Shown piece by piece: positions 33,780 to 43,197 of a DNA stretch of 64,000 bases. The stretch lies in contig NZ_JARESG010000012.1 of assembly GCF_029076445.1 (NCBI RefSeq), positions 88,295 through 152,294 of the forward strand, given 5' to 3'. The notes beneath the pieces are model-generated. The model was not told the DNA's origin and did not search any database. It worked only from the letters and a program-made list of their open reading frames with translations. The stretch comes from Pseudarthrobacter naphthalenicus (GTDB taxonomy: Bacteria; Actinomycetota; Actinomycetes; Actinomycetales; Micrococcaceae). A program made the position numbers and the translations under genes. Every line of letters begins with the position of its first letter. Positions within the stretch are counted from its first letter, which is position 1.

Positions 33780-34604
33780 TCAGGAGCGGGTGTCGAGGTA
33801 GTGCAGAATCGCCCGGGCTGTTTCCTCCGGGGCACTGACGTGGGGGCAGTGCCCGGTGGCCTGGAGCTGCACCAGGGTGCTGTGTTCCAGATTCTTGTGC
33901 AGGTAGGCACCCACTTCCGGCGGGGCAAGCCGATCGTTGGAGCACTGCAGTATCAGGCAGCTGGTGCGTACCTTTTTCAGTTCAGGGCGGGTGTCGGAGA
34001 AGAAAGTTACCCCCGCGAAGTGCCGTGCGATGGTCGGATTTGTCCGGCAGAAGCTAACGCGCAAGTCCTCCGCTAATTCGGGCTCCTGCGGGTTGCCCAT
34101 CACCACGGGGGCCAAGGCCGCGGCCCAGGCGAAGTAGTCGCTGTCCAGGGATGCCAGCAGGCCCTCGATGTCTTCCCGCGAAAAGCCGCCCACGTAGCCG
34201 TCGTACGGGTCATCCGTATGACGGGGCGAAGGAGCAAGCAGGACCAGGTGGGAGAAGCGGCTGGGGTCCTGCACGGCGGCGATCACGGCGATCATGGTGC
34301 TGACACTGTGGCCCACCAGGATGACATCCTCAAGGTCAAGGGCGGCGCAAATCTCCAGCAGGTCCGCCGCGTACCCGTTCAGGGACCCGTACTTCTCCCA
34401 GTCGTAGGCGCTGGTGTCGGAGTGTCCCGCACCAACATGATCAAAGAGCACCAGCCGGTAATCGTCAGCGAAATAGGGCAGCAGCTTCCGCCACATGGCC
34501 TGGTCGCAGCCGAAGCCGTGGGCAAACATCATGACAGGCCCATCATCCCGGCCGGATATGGTGACGTTGTTCCGGCCGATGACGGCGGCAACTGCTTCCA
34601 TCAC
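33780..34604 (-). CDS. RsbQ-like alpha/beta hydrolase
   Basis: A 274-residue alpha/beta hydrolase. Catalytic triad: S100 in VGHSVS, D224 in CSNDRLAP and H252 in ATGHCPHVS; the spacing closely matches that of RsbQ and the plant receptors D14/KAI2. Other landmarks are FAHGFGCDQAMWR (oxyanion hole) and FDHVGAGHSD. In Bacillus, RsbQ works with a PAS phosphatase RsbP in energy stress signalling; no such phosphatase gene is adjacent. Two start codons are adjacent (MM). It converges on the saccharopine dehydrogenase-like gene. Confidence 0.85.
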   Translation of the reverse strand: MMEAVAAVIGRNNVTISGRDDGPVMMFAHGFGCDQAMWRKLLPYFADDYRLVLFDHVGAGHSDTSAYDWEKYGSLNGYAADLLEICAALDLEDVILVGHSVSTMIAVIAAVQDPSRFSHLVLLAPSPRHTDDPYDGYVGGFSREDIEGLLASLDSDYFAWAAALAPVVMGNPQEPELAEDLRVSFCRTNPTIARHFAGVTFFSDTRPELKKVRTSCLILQCSNDRLAPPEVGAYLHKNLEHSTLVQLQATGHCPHVSAPEETARAILHYLDTRS

Positions 34605-34787
34605 GTTCTCACTGACCCTCCGTCGGGTGGCGTCCTGTCCCAGACTATCGACGGGAAATAGCGAATCCTAGCGATCCTCCCACTATGACCTTCAAGGCGA
34701 CGTCCGTTCAGCCCCTTGCATGCGCCGCGGCTTACGCGGCTCCCCGACTCATCCGGCGCATGAGTACTTGGGATATAGCCTCGCTCG

Positions 34788-35480
34788 TTACTCGGCTACC
34801 AGGTCGGACGGCAACTGGGCTTCAGGTCCGGCCTCGCCACCCATTGCAGCGACCAGCCGTTCACGGGCGCGCCCCAAATGGACGTCGAGCAGGCCGGCGG
34901 CCTCGTCGCCCCGGCCTTCCTCAATCAGTTCCAGCAGCCTCTGGTGCTCCGCCTGGATCAGGGCGGTGTCGAGGAGGTGCAGCGACTGTACACGGGACAT
35001 GCACAGGCGGACTTCCCCAACGAGCGACCGGTACATCTTGCTGATGCGCGTATTGCCCACAGCATCGATCAGGCTGGTGTGGAACCTCATGTCCGGTTCC
35101 ACCACGTCCAGCGGCGCTCCGCTCTTCACTGCGGCAATGTCCTTGTTCGCCTGCACGGCTCCGGTCGGAACGGTCCGGCGGGAGGCAAGCCGGCGGAGCA
35201 CTTCGCTTTCCAGGTAGGCCCTGGCCAGGTAGATGTCCCGGACCGACTCCGGTCCCAGATCCACCACGCGTGCCGTCTTGTGCGTTCCCCTGTCCAGCAG
35301 CCCTTCGGCCACGAGCTTTTCAATGGAGGCTTTGGCGGTGGGGCGGGCCACCTCGTAGGTGGAAGCGACGTCCGTCTCGGTGAGCGCCTCCCCGGAACCG
35401 AGCTCACCGGAGAAGACGCGGCTCCGCAGATCTGCGGCGATCGCCTCCACGATGGAGACTGCTGCAATGCGACCGGGCAC
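34788..35480 (-). CDS. GntR-family regulator of the lactate locus (LldR-like)
   Basis: A 230-residue FadR-type GntR regulator: winged helix in IVEAIAADLRSRVFSGELGSG and EVARPTAKASIEKLVAEGLL, then an FCD effector domain with the metal-type residues in DMRFHTSLIDAVG and EHQRLLELIEEG. The GTG at 35480 is chosen because GGGAGG lies eight bases before it; an open frame extends 25 residues further upstream without family similarity. It is divergent from the lactate permease gene, whose control region contains an LldR-like site, so it probably represses lactate use in the absence of lactate. Confidence 0.88.
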   Translation of the reverse strand: MPGRIAAVSIVEAIAADLRSRVFSGELGSGEALTETDVASTYEVARPTAKASIEKLVAEGLLDRGTHKTARVVDLGPESVRDIYLARAYLESEVLRRLASRRTVPTGAVQANKDIAAVKSGAPLDVVEPDMRFHTSLIDAVGNTRISKMYRSLVGEVRLCMSRVQSLHLLDTALIQAEHQRLLELIEEGRGDEAAGLLDVHLGRARERLVAAMGGEAGPEAQLPSDLVAE

Positions 35481-35561
35481 GTGCGTTCCCTCCCAAGGTT
35501 CTTTCCGACGTACTTCATCTTGCCAGACAGAACAACATCGATACTTGACCAACATGTGTAC

Positions 35562-35572
35562 TTGTTAGACAA
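35562..35572. promoter_or_regulatory. LldR/FadR-type operator candidate
   Basis: TTGTTAGACAA matches the TNGTNNNACNA consensus known for corynebacterial LldR and related FadR-type GntR proteins. It is a perfect 4-bp palindrome around TAG. It also forms the right half of a larger imperfect inverted repeat with TTGACCAACA at 35545-35554. It lies 48 bases before the permease ATG, in the divergent region. Confidence 0.6.
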
Positions 35573-35619
35573 TCAAAGGGCGCCACGGTGTTGTGACGCC
35601 TAACACAATCTGGAGACAC

Positions 35620-37344
35620 ATGTTTCAGCAGATCCTCGACCCCCTCGCCGGGTCCCTCGTGATTTCAGCCCTTTGCGCGGCACTTCCCCTCGTCCTGCTT
35701 TTCGTCCTCCTTGGCGTCTTCAAGGTCAAAGCACCTTTCGCCGCCCTGGCCGGCCTGGCCCTGTCACTGGTGCTGGCTGTCGTCGGCTGGCAGATGCCGG
35801 TCAACCAGGCCCTGAGCGCCACGGCGGCCGGCATCTTCTACGGGCTGTTCCCCATCCTGTGGATCCTGGTGAACGCGCTCTGGATCTACCGGCTCACCGT
35901 GGCCACGCCGTGGTTCGAGGTTCTGGGGCGCACCATCCGTTCCATCTCCAACGACCTCCGGATCCTGGCCATCCTCATCGCCTTCTGCTTCGGTGCGCTG
36001 CTTGAGTCGCTGGCCGGCTTCGGCGCACCCGTGGCAATTTCCGCCGCCATGCTGATGGCCGCCGGCATGAAACCCCTGAAGTCCGCAATTGTCTCGCTGC
36101 TGGCCAACACCGCTCCCGTGGCGTTCGGCGCCATGGCCGCACCCATCATTGCCCTCAACGGCGTCACCGGCCTGCCCCTGAATGAGCTGTCCGCCATGGC
36201 CGGACGCCAGACGCCGTTCATCGCCCTGATCGTCCCGCTGCTGCTGGTGTTCATCGTGGACGGCCGCCGCGGCGTCAAGCAGACCTGGCCCGTGGCACTG
36301 GTGGCAGGCGCCGCCTTCGGCCTGGCCCAGTTCGTCACCTCCAACTACTTCGCCGTGGAACTCACAGACGTCGTCGCCGCCGTCGTCACCGTGGCCGCGG
36401 TCCTGCTCATGCTGAAGGTCTGGCAGCCGAAGGAAACCGTGGGCATGGGCGGTGCCGTGGAGGCTGCTGCGGTCCCCGCCGTCGTCAGCGCCGGCGGAAC
36501 GGGCGGCTCCGCGGCACCGGAAGGTACGACGGCGGCACGCGGCAGCGGCGGCAGCGCCCTGTCTGCAGACCCCGCCATCCCCACGGACAACTCCCGTCCC
36601 GGGCCGCGCCAGATCTGGATGGCGATCGCGCCCTACCTGATCATCATTGCGGTGTTCTCCGTGGCCCAGATCCCTGCCGTCAAGGCCTGGCTGACCCAGG
36701 TTGGCAGCGTCACGTTCGCCTGGCCCGGCCTGGACATCACGGATTCGGCCGGCAAGCCGGTGGCGGCCACCAAGTTCAAGCTTGACCACCTCAAGGCCAC
36801 CGGCACCCTGCTGCTGTTCTCCGGCCTGCTTACCATGCTGCTCTACAAAATCAGTGCATCCCAGGGCCTGCGCATCTACCGCGACACCGTGGTGCAGCTG
36901 CGCTGGACCATCGTCACCGTCACCGCCGTGCTGGGCCTCTCCTTCGTGATGAACCTGTCCGGCCAGACCACCACCCTGGGCTTCGCCCTGGCCTCCGCCG
37001 GCGGCTTCTTCGCCCTGCTCTCACCGCTGATCGGCTGGATCGGCGTGGCACTCACCGGCTCGGACACCTCCTCCAACTCCCTGTTCGGGCAGATGCAGGC
37101 CACCGCAGCGGAGCAGACCGGACTTTCACCCGTGCTGATGGCTGCGTCCAACTCCTCCGCCGGCGTGATGGGCAAGATGTTGTCCCTGCAGAACCTGGCC
37201 GTGGCCTCGGCTGCGGTGGGTCTTGACGGTGCCGAGGGAACCCTGTTCCGCAAGCTCATCGGCTGGAGCCTGGGCCTCCTGGCGCTCATCACCGTGCTGA
37301 TCTTCCTGCAGTCAACCCCCGTCCTCGGCTGGATGGTTCCCTGA
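35620..37344 (+). CDS. lctP: L-lactate permease (LctP family)
   Basis: A 574-residue lactate permease with about 13 membrane helices. Family segments include FGALLESLAGFGAPVAISAAML, NTAPVAFGAMAAPI and GVALTGSDTSSNSLFGQMQATAAEQTG, then SSAGVMGKMLSLQNLAVA. An unusual Gly/Ala/Ser-rich cytosolic loop of about 50 residues (near 285-335) separates two membrane blocks. The ATG at 35620 has TGGAGA at a proper distance; an in-frame GTG at 35593 is less likely. It imports lactate (and perhaps glycolate) by proton symport and is followed after one base by the dehydrogenase. Confidence 0.92.
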   Translation: MFQQILDPLAGSLVISALCAALPLVLLFVLLGVFKVKAPFAALAGLALSLVLAVVGWQMPVNQALSATAAGIFYGLFPILWILVNALWIYRLTVATPWFEVLGRTIRSISNDLRILAILIAFCFGALLESLAGFGAPVAISAAMLMAAGMKPLKSAIVSLLANTAPVAFGAMAAPIIALNGVTGLPLNELSAMAGRQTPFIALIVPLLLVFIVDGRRGVKQTWPVALVAGAAFGLAQFVTSNYFAVELTDVVAAVVTVAAVLLMLKVWQPKETVGMGGAVEAAAVPAVVSAGGTGGSAAPEGTTAARGSGGSALSADPAIPTDNSRPGPRQIWMAIAPYLIIIAVFSVAQIPAVKAWLTQVGSVTFAWPGLDITDSAGKPVAATKFKLDHLKATGTLLLFSGLLTMLLYKISASQGLRIYRDTVVQLRWTIVTVTAVLGLSFVMNLSGQTTTLGFALASAGGFFALLSPLIGWIGVALTGSDTSSNSLFGQMQATAAEQTGLSPVLMAASNSSAGVMGKMLSLQNLAVASAAVGLDGAEGTLFRKLIGWSLGLLALITVLIFLQSTPVLGWMVP

Positions 37345-37345
37345 T

Positions 37346-40225
37346 ATGGCACCGCTGGACCTCGCAGCCCTCCGCTCCGCCGTCGCCGATCCCGCCCACG
37401 TCAAAACCCGAGCCATCGACCTGCACGCAAACGCCCACGACGCCTCCCACTTCCTGCTGATCCCGCAGGCCGTGGTCACCGCCGGAAGCGCAGCCGACGT
37501 GGGCGGGCTGCTCCGCGCGAGCGCCGCCCAGGGCGTCCCGCTCACGTTCCGCTCCGGCGGAACCAGCCTCAGCGGACAGGCCGTCACCGACGGCGTGCTG
37601 GTGGACGTGCGGCGCAATTTCCGGGACGTTGAAGTGCTCGACGGCGGTGCGCGCGTCCGGGTGCAGCCCGGCGTCACGGTGCGGGCGCTGAATGCCCGGC
37701 TGGCACCCTACGGCCGGAAGTTTGGGCCCGATCCGGCCAGCGAGGCCGCGTGCACCATCGGTGGTGTGGTGGCGAACAACTCGTCCGGCATGAACTGCGG
37801 CACCGTGGACAACGCCTACCGTACGCTCGAGTCCCTCACCGTAGTGCTCCCGTCCGGGACAGTCATCGACACCGGCGCCCCGGACGCGGACACCAAGCTG
37901 CGCGCGCTGGAGCCTGAGCTTTACCAGGGTTTGGCCCAACTGGCGGAGCGGGTGCGCGGAAACAGCGAGTCCGTGCGCAGGATCCGGCAGCAGTTCGCCA
38001 TGAAGAACACCATGGGCTACGGCCTCAACACGCTGCTGGACTTCAGCAGCCCGGTGGACATCATGGCCCACCTGATCGTCGGCAGCGAGGGAACCCTGGG
38101 CTTCGTGGCCGAGGCCGTCTTCCGCACCATCCCGCGGCTGCAGCACGCCGCCACCGGGCTGCTCGTCTTCCCGAACCTGCGGGCGGCCAACGCCGCCCTG
38201 CCCGCGCTGGTGGAAACCGGCGCAGCCACGGTGGAGCTCATGGACGCGCTGTCCCTCAAGGTGGGCCAGACGCTGAAGGGGACTCCCGCCGTCGTGCGTG
38301 ACCTGGTGGTGCGGGACCACGCTGCCCTGCTGGTTGAATACTCGGCCGAAGGGCAGGACCGTCTCGCGGAACTGCAGCAGGGCGGTGAAAGCATCCTCAA
38401 GGAGCTGAGCCTCTCCGCCGAAGCCCACTTCACGGGTGACGCCAAAGCACGTGCGGGGCTCTGGCACCTGCGCAAGGGCCTGTACGCCTCGGTGGCGGGA
38501 GCCCGGCCGCCGGGGACCACCGCTCTGCTGGAGGACATCGTGGTCCCGGTTCCCGTGCTCGGCCGCACCTGCCAGGAACTCATCGGGCTGTTCGACAAGT
38601 ACAGCTACAGCAACAGCGTGATCTTCGGCCACGCCAAAGACGGGAACGTCCACTTCATGCTCACGGACGGGTTCAGCACCGCGGAGGAGCTGGACAGGTA
38701 CAGCTCGTTCACCGAGGACATGGTGGACCTGGTGCTGGGGGAGGGCGGCTCACTCAAAGCCGAGCACGGCACCGGACGGGTGATGGCGCCCTATGTGCGG
38801 CGGCAGTACGGGAATGAGCTGTATGGCGTGATGCTCAGGATCAAGGAGCTATTCGATCCGCGCGGGATCCTCAACCCCGGCGTCATCCTGGACGACGATC
38901 CCGAGGCGCACCTCCGGCACATCAAAACGGCGCCACCCGTGGCCGAAGAGGTGGACCGTTGTGTCTCCTGCGGCTACTGCGAGCCGGTGTGCCCCAGCAA
39001 GGACCTCACCCTTACGCCGCGGCAGCGCATCGTCACCCTGCGTGCCATCGAGGCCGCGCGTCTGGCCGGGGACACGGCACTCGTGGAACAGCTGGAGAAG
39101 GACTACGACTACGAGTCCGTGCAGACCTGCGCGGTGGATGGCATGTGCCAGACGGCCTGTCCTGTGGACATCAACACGGGGCTCCTGGTCAAGCGGATCA
39201 GGCGATCCGACGCCGGGTCCGTGGCCAACGGCGCCTGGAACGCGGCTGCCAAGCACTGGGAAGGGGTGACCCGCGGCGCTTCGCTCGCGCTCACCGTGGT
39301 CAACAAGCTGCCGGCCGCCGCGCTGGTCCCGCCAAACAAGGCAGCCAGGGCGGTCCTGGGCACCGACACCGTCCCGCTGTACTCGGCCGACCTGCCGGGC
39401 GGCGGTTCCGCGCGGAAACGTCCGACGCCGGACCGGGCACCGGACGCCGTCTACTTCCCCGCGTGCGTGGGGACCATGTTCGGGCCCGCCGGTGCGGATC
39501 AGTCCGGCACGCCCGGTCCGGGAGTCCAGTACAGCTTCGAGCAGCTGTGCGAACGGGCCGGGATCACCCTGCTGGTGCCGCAGGGCATCGATGGCCTGTG
39601 CTGCGGCACGCCCTGGTCCTCGAAGGGCATGGTGGCCGGCCAGGCGACCATGCAGGAGAAGACCCTGGCCGCGCTGCGGGAAGCCACCCGGGACGGCGAA
39701 CTGGCCATCATCTGCGACGCGTCGTCCTGCACGGAAGGCCTTCGCCAGGCCGTGGAATCGGATGTTCCCCTGGTGGGGCAGCGTCCGCTGCGGATTGTGG
39801 ATGCGGTGGACTTCGCGGCCGAACGCATCCTGCCCATGCTCCCCGACCACAAGAAGCTGGATTCGCTGGCACTGCACCCCACCTGCTCGTCCACGCGTCT
39901 GGGGATCAACAGTTCCCTGGATGCTGTGGCCGGTGCTGTGGCCGAGAAGGTGGATGTCCCTGTGAACTGGGGCTGCTGTGCCTTCGCGGGGGACCGCGGC
40001 ATGCTCCACCCCGAGCTCACCGAGTCCGCCACCCGGAAGCAGGGGGAGGAGGTCGCGGAGCTGGGCGCGTCAGCCCATGCGTCCTGCAACCGCACCTGTG
40101 AGCTGGGGATGACCAGGGCAACCGGGGCTGAGTACCGGCACGTGCTGGAGCTGCTGGAGCAAGTGACGCGGCCCGGGGAAGGCGTCGTAACGACCCCTGA
40201 ATTTCGCAGCTCGACGGGTGCATAG
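37346..40225 (+). CDS. FAD/Fe-S D-lactate (2-hydroxyacid) dehydrogenase, fused form
   Basis: A 959-residue membrane-associated respiratory-type enzyme. Residues 1-530 are a FAD-binding-4 oxidase (FRSGGTSLSGQAV, NNSSGMNCGT, ending GSLKAEHGTGRVMAPY). Residues 535-640 hold two [4Fe-4S] motifs: CVSCGYCEPVCPSKD and CAVDGMCQTACPVD. The rest has CCG domains with GLCCGTPWSSKG and NWGCCAFAGDRGM. The arrangement matches the Dld-II/glycolate oxidase-like fused proteins that oxidise D-lactate or D-2-hydroxyglutarate and reduce quinone. Location after LctP and beside an LldR-like regulator favours D-lactate. The start lies one base after the permease stop. Confidence 0.9.
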   Translation: MAPLDLAALRSAVADPAHVKTRAIDLHANAHDASHFLLIPQAVVTAGSAADVGGLLRASAAQGVPLTFRSGGTSLSGQAVTDGVLVDVRRNFRDVEVLDGGARVRVQPGVTVRALNARLAPYGRKFGPDPASEAACTIGGVVANNSSGMNCGTVDNAYRTLESLTVVLPSGTVIDTGAPDADTKLRALEPELYQGLAQLAERVRGNSESVRRIRQQFAMKNTMGYGLNTLLDFSSPVDIMAHLIVGSEGTLGFVAEAVFRTIPRLQHAATGLLVFPNLRAANAALPALVETGAATVELMDALSLKVGQTLKGTPAVVRDLVVRDHAALLVEYSAEGQDRLAELQQGGESILKELSLSAEAHFTGDAKARAGLWHLRKGLYASVAGARPPGTTALLEDIVVPVPVLGRTCQELIGLFDKYSYSNSVIFGHAKDGNVHFMLTDGFSTAEELDRYSSFTEDMVDLVLGEGGSLKAEHGTGRVMAPYVRRQYGNELYGVMLRIKELFDPRGILNPGVILDDDPEAHLRHIKTAPPVAEEVDRCVSCGYCEPVCPSKDLTLTPRQRIVTLRAIEAARLAGDTALVEQLEKDYDYESVQTCAVDGMCQTACPVDINTGLLVKRIRRSDAGSVANGAWNAAAKHWEGVTRGASLALTVVNKLPAAALVPPNKAARAVLGTDTVPLYSADLPGGGSARKRPTPDRAPDAVYFPACVGTMFGPAGADQSGTPGPGVQYSFEQLCERAGITLLVPQGIDGLCCGTPWSSKGMVAGQATMQEKTLAALREATRDGELAIICDASSCTEGLRQAVESDVPLVGQRPLRIVDAVDFAAERILPMLPDHKKLDSLALHPTCSSTRLGINSSLDAVAGAVAEKVDVPVNWGCCAFAGDRGMLHPELTESATRKQGEEVAELGASAHASCNRTCELGMTRATGAEYRHVLELLEQVTRPGEGVVTTPEFRSSTGA

Positions 40226-40323
40226 GATGGCTTTCCTGGGCAGGAGAAACCGCCCCGACCTTGAGGTCCGCGAACAGCGCCCTGAGTTTCCCGCAGCGCG
40301 AGTGTGGGGCCCAGGCGGTGTGC

Positions 40324-43197
40324 TCAGACCCGAAGGTGCAGCCGGTCCCCGGCCGGGGTGGATGAAGCCTGCGCGGCGTGCCCGCCGGCGCCTCCACCCG
40401 CGCTGGAGACCGGCTTCACCCGCCGGAGCGCGGCGAGGATGGCCCGCCCCACCACGGCGATGCCGATGATGGTGGTGACGGCGCGCAGGGTGTCCCAGCC
40501 CGCCGTCGACGTCACCAGCGAATACAGCAGGAAGCTGCTCAGGTTAGTGCCCAGCGGCGCGCCGGGCACATAGGAGATGCCGGTTCCGGCGCCCACGGCG
40601 AACGGCCAGAACCAGAGGTTGGTCAGCAGGCCGAACAGGTAGGACGCCACAATGCCGTAGCCGCACAGCATCCAGAGTTCCGCCTTGCCGCGGATCCGGC
40701 GGGGGAGCAAACCGGCGCCGGCGCCCACCCACGCGCAGGCGAAGATCTGGAACGGGGTCCACGGCCCGATCCCGCCCCACAAGGCACTTGAAAGGGCGAT
40801 GGTGGCGGCGCCGAGCAGCATGCCGAACCGGGCACCGAACGCCCGGCCGGCCAGGATCAGCAGGACAAACACAGCCTCCACGCCCCCGACGCCGGTGCTT
40901 GCCACCCGCACCGCCGATCCCACCGCTGCCAGGACGCCGAGGAGCGCCACGGTGTGCGCCGAGCGGACCGAGCCGTCCAGGGACACAATGATGGCGACGA
41001 CGGCGAGCGGCGCGATGGCCAGCGCCGCGTAGGGGAGGGCGGCGGCTGCGTCCTGGGGAAGTGCCGCGGCGAGCAGCGGCCAGCAGAAGGCAGCAAGGGC
41101 CAGGAGGTTCGCTGCTGCGAGGACGGCGAGTTCGACGCCGCGCGGCATGCGGAGGCGGCGCTTTCGTTCCGCTGCGGGGGATCCTGGTTCGATGGTCTTC
41201 GGTTCCGGCCCGGTTGCTGCGTGCCGGGGGAGCGCGAGGAGCGGTTCGGGTTCTTCGGCCGGTGCCGCTTCGGAGGAGGGCGCGACGCCGTCACGCATCG
41301 GCAGGATCTGGGCGCCGAGGCTGTGGGCGAAGTCGTGGTCGTGGGTGGCGACCAGGACCGCCGCGCCGGAGTCCGCCGCGGCTGTCAAAGCCGCCGCGAC
41401 GGCCGTCCGCGCCGCAGGGTCGAGTCCGCGGGTGGGCTCATCGATCAGGAGGACCTGGGGATCGTCCATGGTCTGCAGCGCGATGGCAAGGATCCGGCGC
41501 TCGCCGGCAGAGAGGTCCCGGGGGTGCTCATGTCCGATGGGGACCGTGGCGCTGCCCCACAGCCGGGCCAGGCGCGACGCCGCAAAGCCGGGCGCGGGCT
41601 GTCCGCTGTTCTTTCGGCGCGCAAGGCGACGTTCGGCCGCGCGTAGCTCGCCCGCCACCGTATCCCTGGTGAAGAGGTCGTCCGAGGCGTCCGGCACCAG
41701 GGCGACCCGGCCGCCGTCGAGCGTTGCCACCACGCCTCCGCTTTCGCCACCAGCCCGTAGACCGCCGCTGCCCTCACGCAGGGCCAGCGCCACCAGGAGG
41801 GATGACTTTCCGGCACCGTTCGGGCCCACCAGCGCCACCACCTCACCGCGGTGCAGGGTCAGGGATGCGTCACGCACCAGCATCGCGCCCTTGCGGTGCA
41901 CCCCGAGGTTGGTCGCCGTCAGCACGGGCGTAGGATCTGCCAGCGCCGGCGTCGAATGCGCAACAGCCAGGGATGACGGGGCGGAGGGCGCGGCACCCGG
42001 TATCAGGGCGCCGTCGTCGATGGTCCACCACGAATCGGCCACGGGAACGAGCGCTTCGGCGCGGTGCTCCGCCACAATGACGCAGACGCCGGCGTCGCGG
42101 GCCAGAGCGTGGAGCACGGCGATGACGCGGGTACGTGCTGCGATATCAAGGTCGGCGAGGGGTTCATCCACCAGGAGCAGGGCCGGATGATCCACCACCG
42201 CGGCGGCGATGGCCACGAGCGTCGCCTCACCGGCCGAGAGGGTGCTGGTATTTCGGTCCAGCAGCGGCGAGACCCCGACGCGGTCCGCGACCTCGAGCAC
42301 CCGTGCCTTCGCAGCAGCGGATGGCATGCCGCGCAGTTCAAGGGCAAGGCAGATTTCGTCCCGGACCCGGGTGCTGGCGAACGCGGCGCGGGGATTCTGC
42401 AGGACGACGCCGACATGGCGGGCGGTATCGCGCGGCGGCGTGGTGGCACGGGCCGCTCCGGCGACGCGGATGGTGCCGGATATTTCGCCGCCGTCAACGT
42501 GGGAGAGCAGGCCGGCGATGCCCCGCAGGACGGTGGACTTGCCGGAACCCGTCGGCCCGGTGACGACCGTGATGGACCCGATTGAGGGCTCGAATCCTGA
42601 AACGCGCACCGTCGCGTCGCCGATGCGGAACTGTGCGTCGCGCACCAGAAGCGGGCCGCCGTCATCGTTCCCGGGTTGGTGGGATGCCCGGCTCCCGAAG
42701 CCGCGCAGCTCCAGGGCCGCGGCAACCCGGCTCGCGTGTTCCAGGGTGCGTTCGAGCACGGGCACCAGGGCGCGCGGGCCGAAGCGTTCGCCCCGCAACC
42801 GGAACGCCAGGCGGACGGAGGTTACGGCGTCGGACAGCGCCGGAAGCGCCGCCCACGCCACCACCACGGTCCGGGCCACGCCCTGCATGGGACCGCGGCG
42901 GGCCAAAACCACAAAGCCGCGGGCCACATCCACCCAGGCGTTGAGCAGGCCGAAGGCGAGGAACATCCCGGCAATCGGCAGGGCGGACAGGACCGCCTGC
43001 CACAGGCCTTGCCCCGTGACCGGACCAAGAAATACCACATGGGCGTACGGGGCAGGCAGCCGCAGCGCCGGCAGGTCGAGCAGTACCGGCCCGCCAATGC
43101 CCGTCCCGTTGAAAAGGATGCGGTAAATGACCCGCGCCGCGACGAAGACGACGGCGAGAGCCGCCGCTGCACGTAACGGCGCGGGTCGGAAGGTCAT
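40324..43197 (-). CDS. Single-chain ECF transporter (T-A-A'-S fusion)
   Basis: A 957-residue protein combining all modules of an energy-coupling-factor vitamin transporter. Residues 1-168: short EcfT-like membrane part ending in the coupling motif LELRGFGSR. Residues 185-395: first ATPase (Walker A GPTGSGKST 214-222, LSAGE, LLLVDEP). Residues 425-640: second ATPase (GPNGAGKSS 458-466, LSAGERR, VLLIDEPTRGLD). Residues 688-925: six-helix S component. ECF systems normally use three or four polypeptides. The lipoprotein gene directly upstream overlaps its start by four bases. S components with such lipoprotein partners have been predicted to move cobalamin or its precursors, which would suit the MetH nearby. 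The substrate is inferred. Confidence 0.85.
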   Translation of the reverse strand: MTFRPAPLRAAAALAVVFVAARVIYRILFNGTGIGGPVLLDLPALRLPAPYAHVVFLGPVTGQGLWQAVLSALPIAGMFLAFGLLNAWVDVARGFVVLARRGPMQGVARTVVVAWAALPALSDAVTSVRLAFRLRGERFGPRALVPVLERTLEHASRVAAALELRGFGSRASHQPGNDDGGPLLVRDAQFRIGDATVRVSGFEPSIGSITVVTGPTGSGKSTVLRGIAGLLSHVDGGEISGTIRVAGAARATTPPRDTARHVGVVLQNPRAAFASTRVRDEICLALELRGMPSAAAKARVLEVADRVGVSPLLDRNTSTLSAGEATLVAIAAAVVDHPALLLVDEPLADLDIAARTRVIAVLHALARDAGVCVIVAEHRAEALVPVADSWWTIDDGALIPGAAPSAPSSLAVAHSTPALADPTPVLTATNLGVHRKGAMLVRDASLTLHRGEVVALVGPNGAGKSSLLVALALREGSGGLRAGGESGGVVATLDGGRVALVPDASDDLFTRDTVAGELRAAERRLARRKNSGQPAPGFAASRLARLWGSATVPIGHEHPRDLSAGERRILAIALQTMDDPQVLLIDEPTRGLDPAARTAVAAALTAAADSGAAVLVATHDHDFAHSLGAQILPMRDGVAPSSEAAPAEEPEPLLALPRHAATGPEPKTIEPGSPAAERKRRLRMPRGVELAVLAAANLLALAAFCWPLLAAALPQDAAAALPYAALAIAPLAVVAIIVSLDGSVRSAHTVALLGVLAAVGSAVRVASTGVGGVEAVFVLLILAGRAFGARFGMLLGAATIALSSALWGGIGPWTPFQIFACAWVGAGAGLLPRRIRGKAELWMLCGYGIVASYLFGLLTNLWFWPFAVGAGTGISYVPGAPLGTNLSSFLLYSLVTSTAGWDTLRAVTTIIGIAVVGRAILAALRRVKPVSSAGGGAGGHAAQASSTPAGDRLHLRV

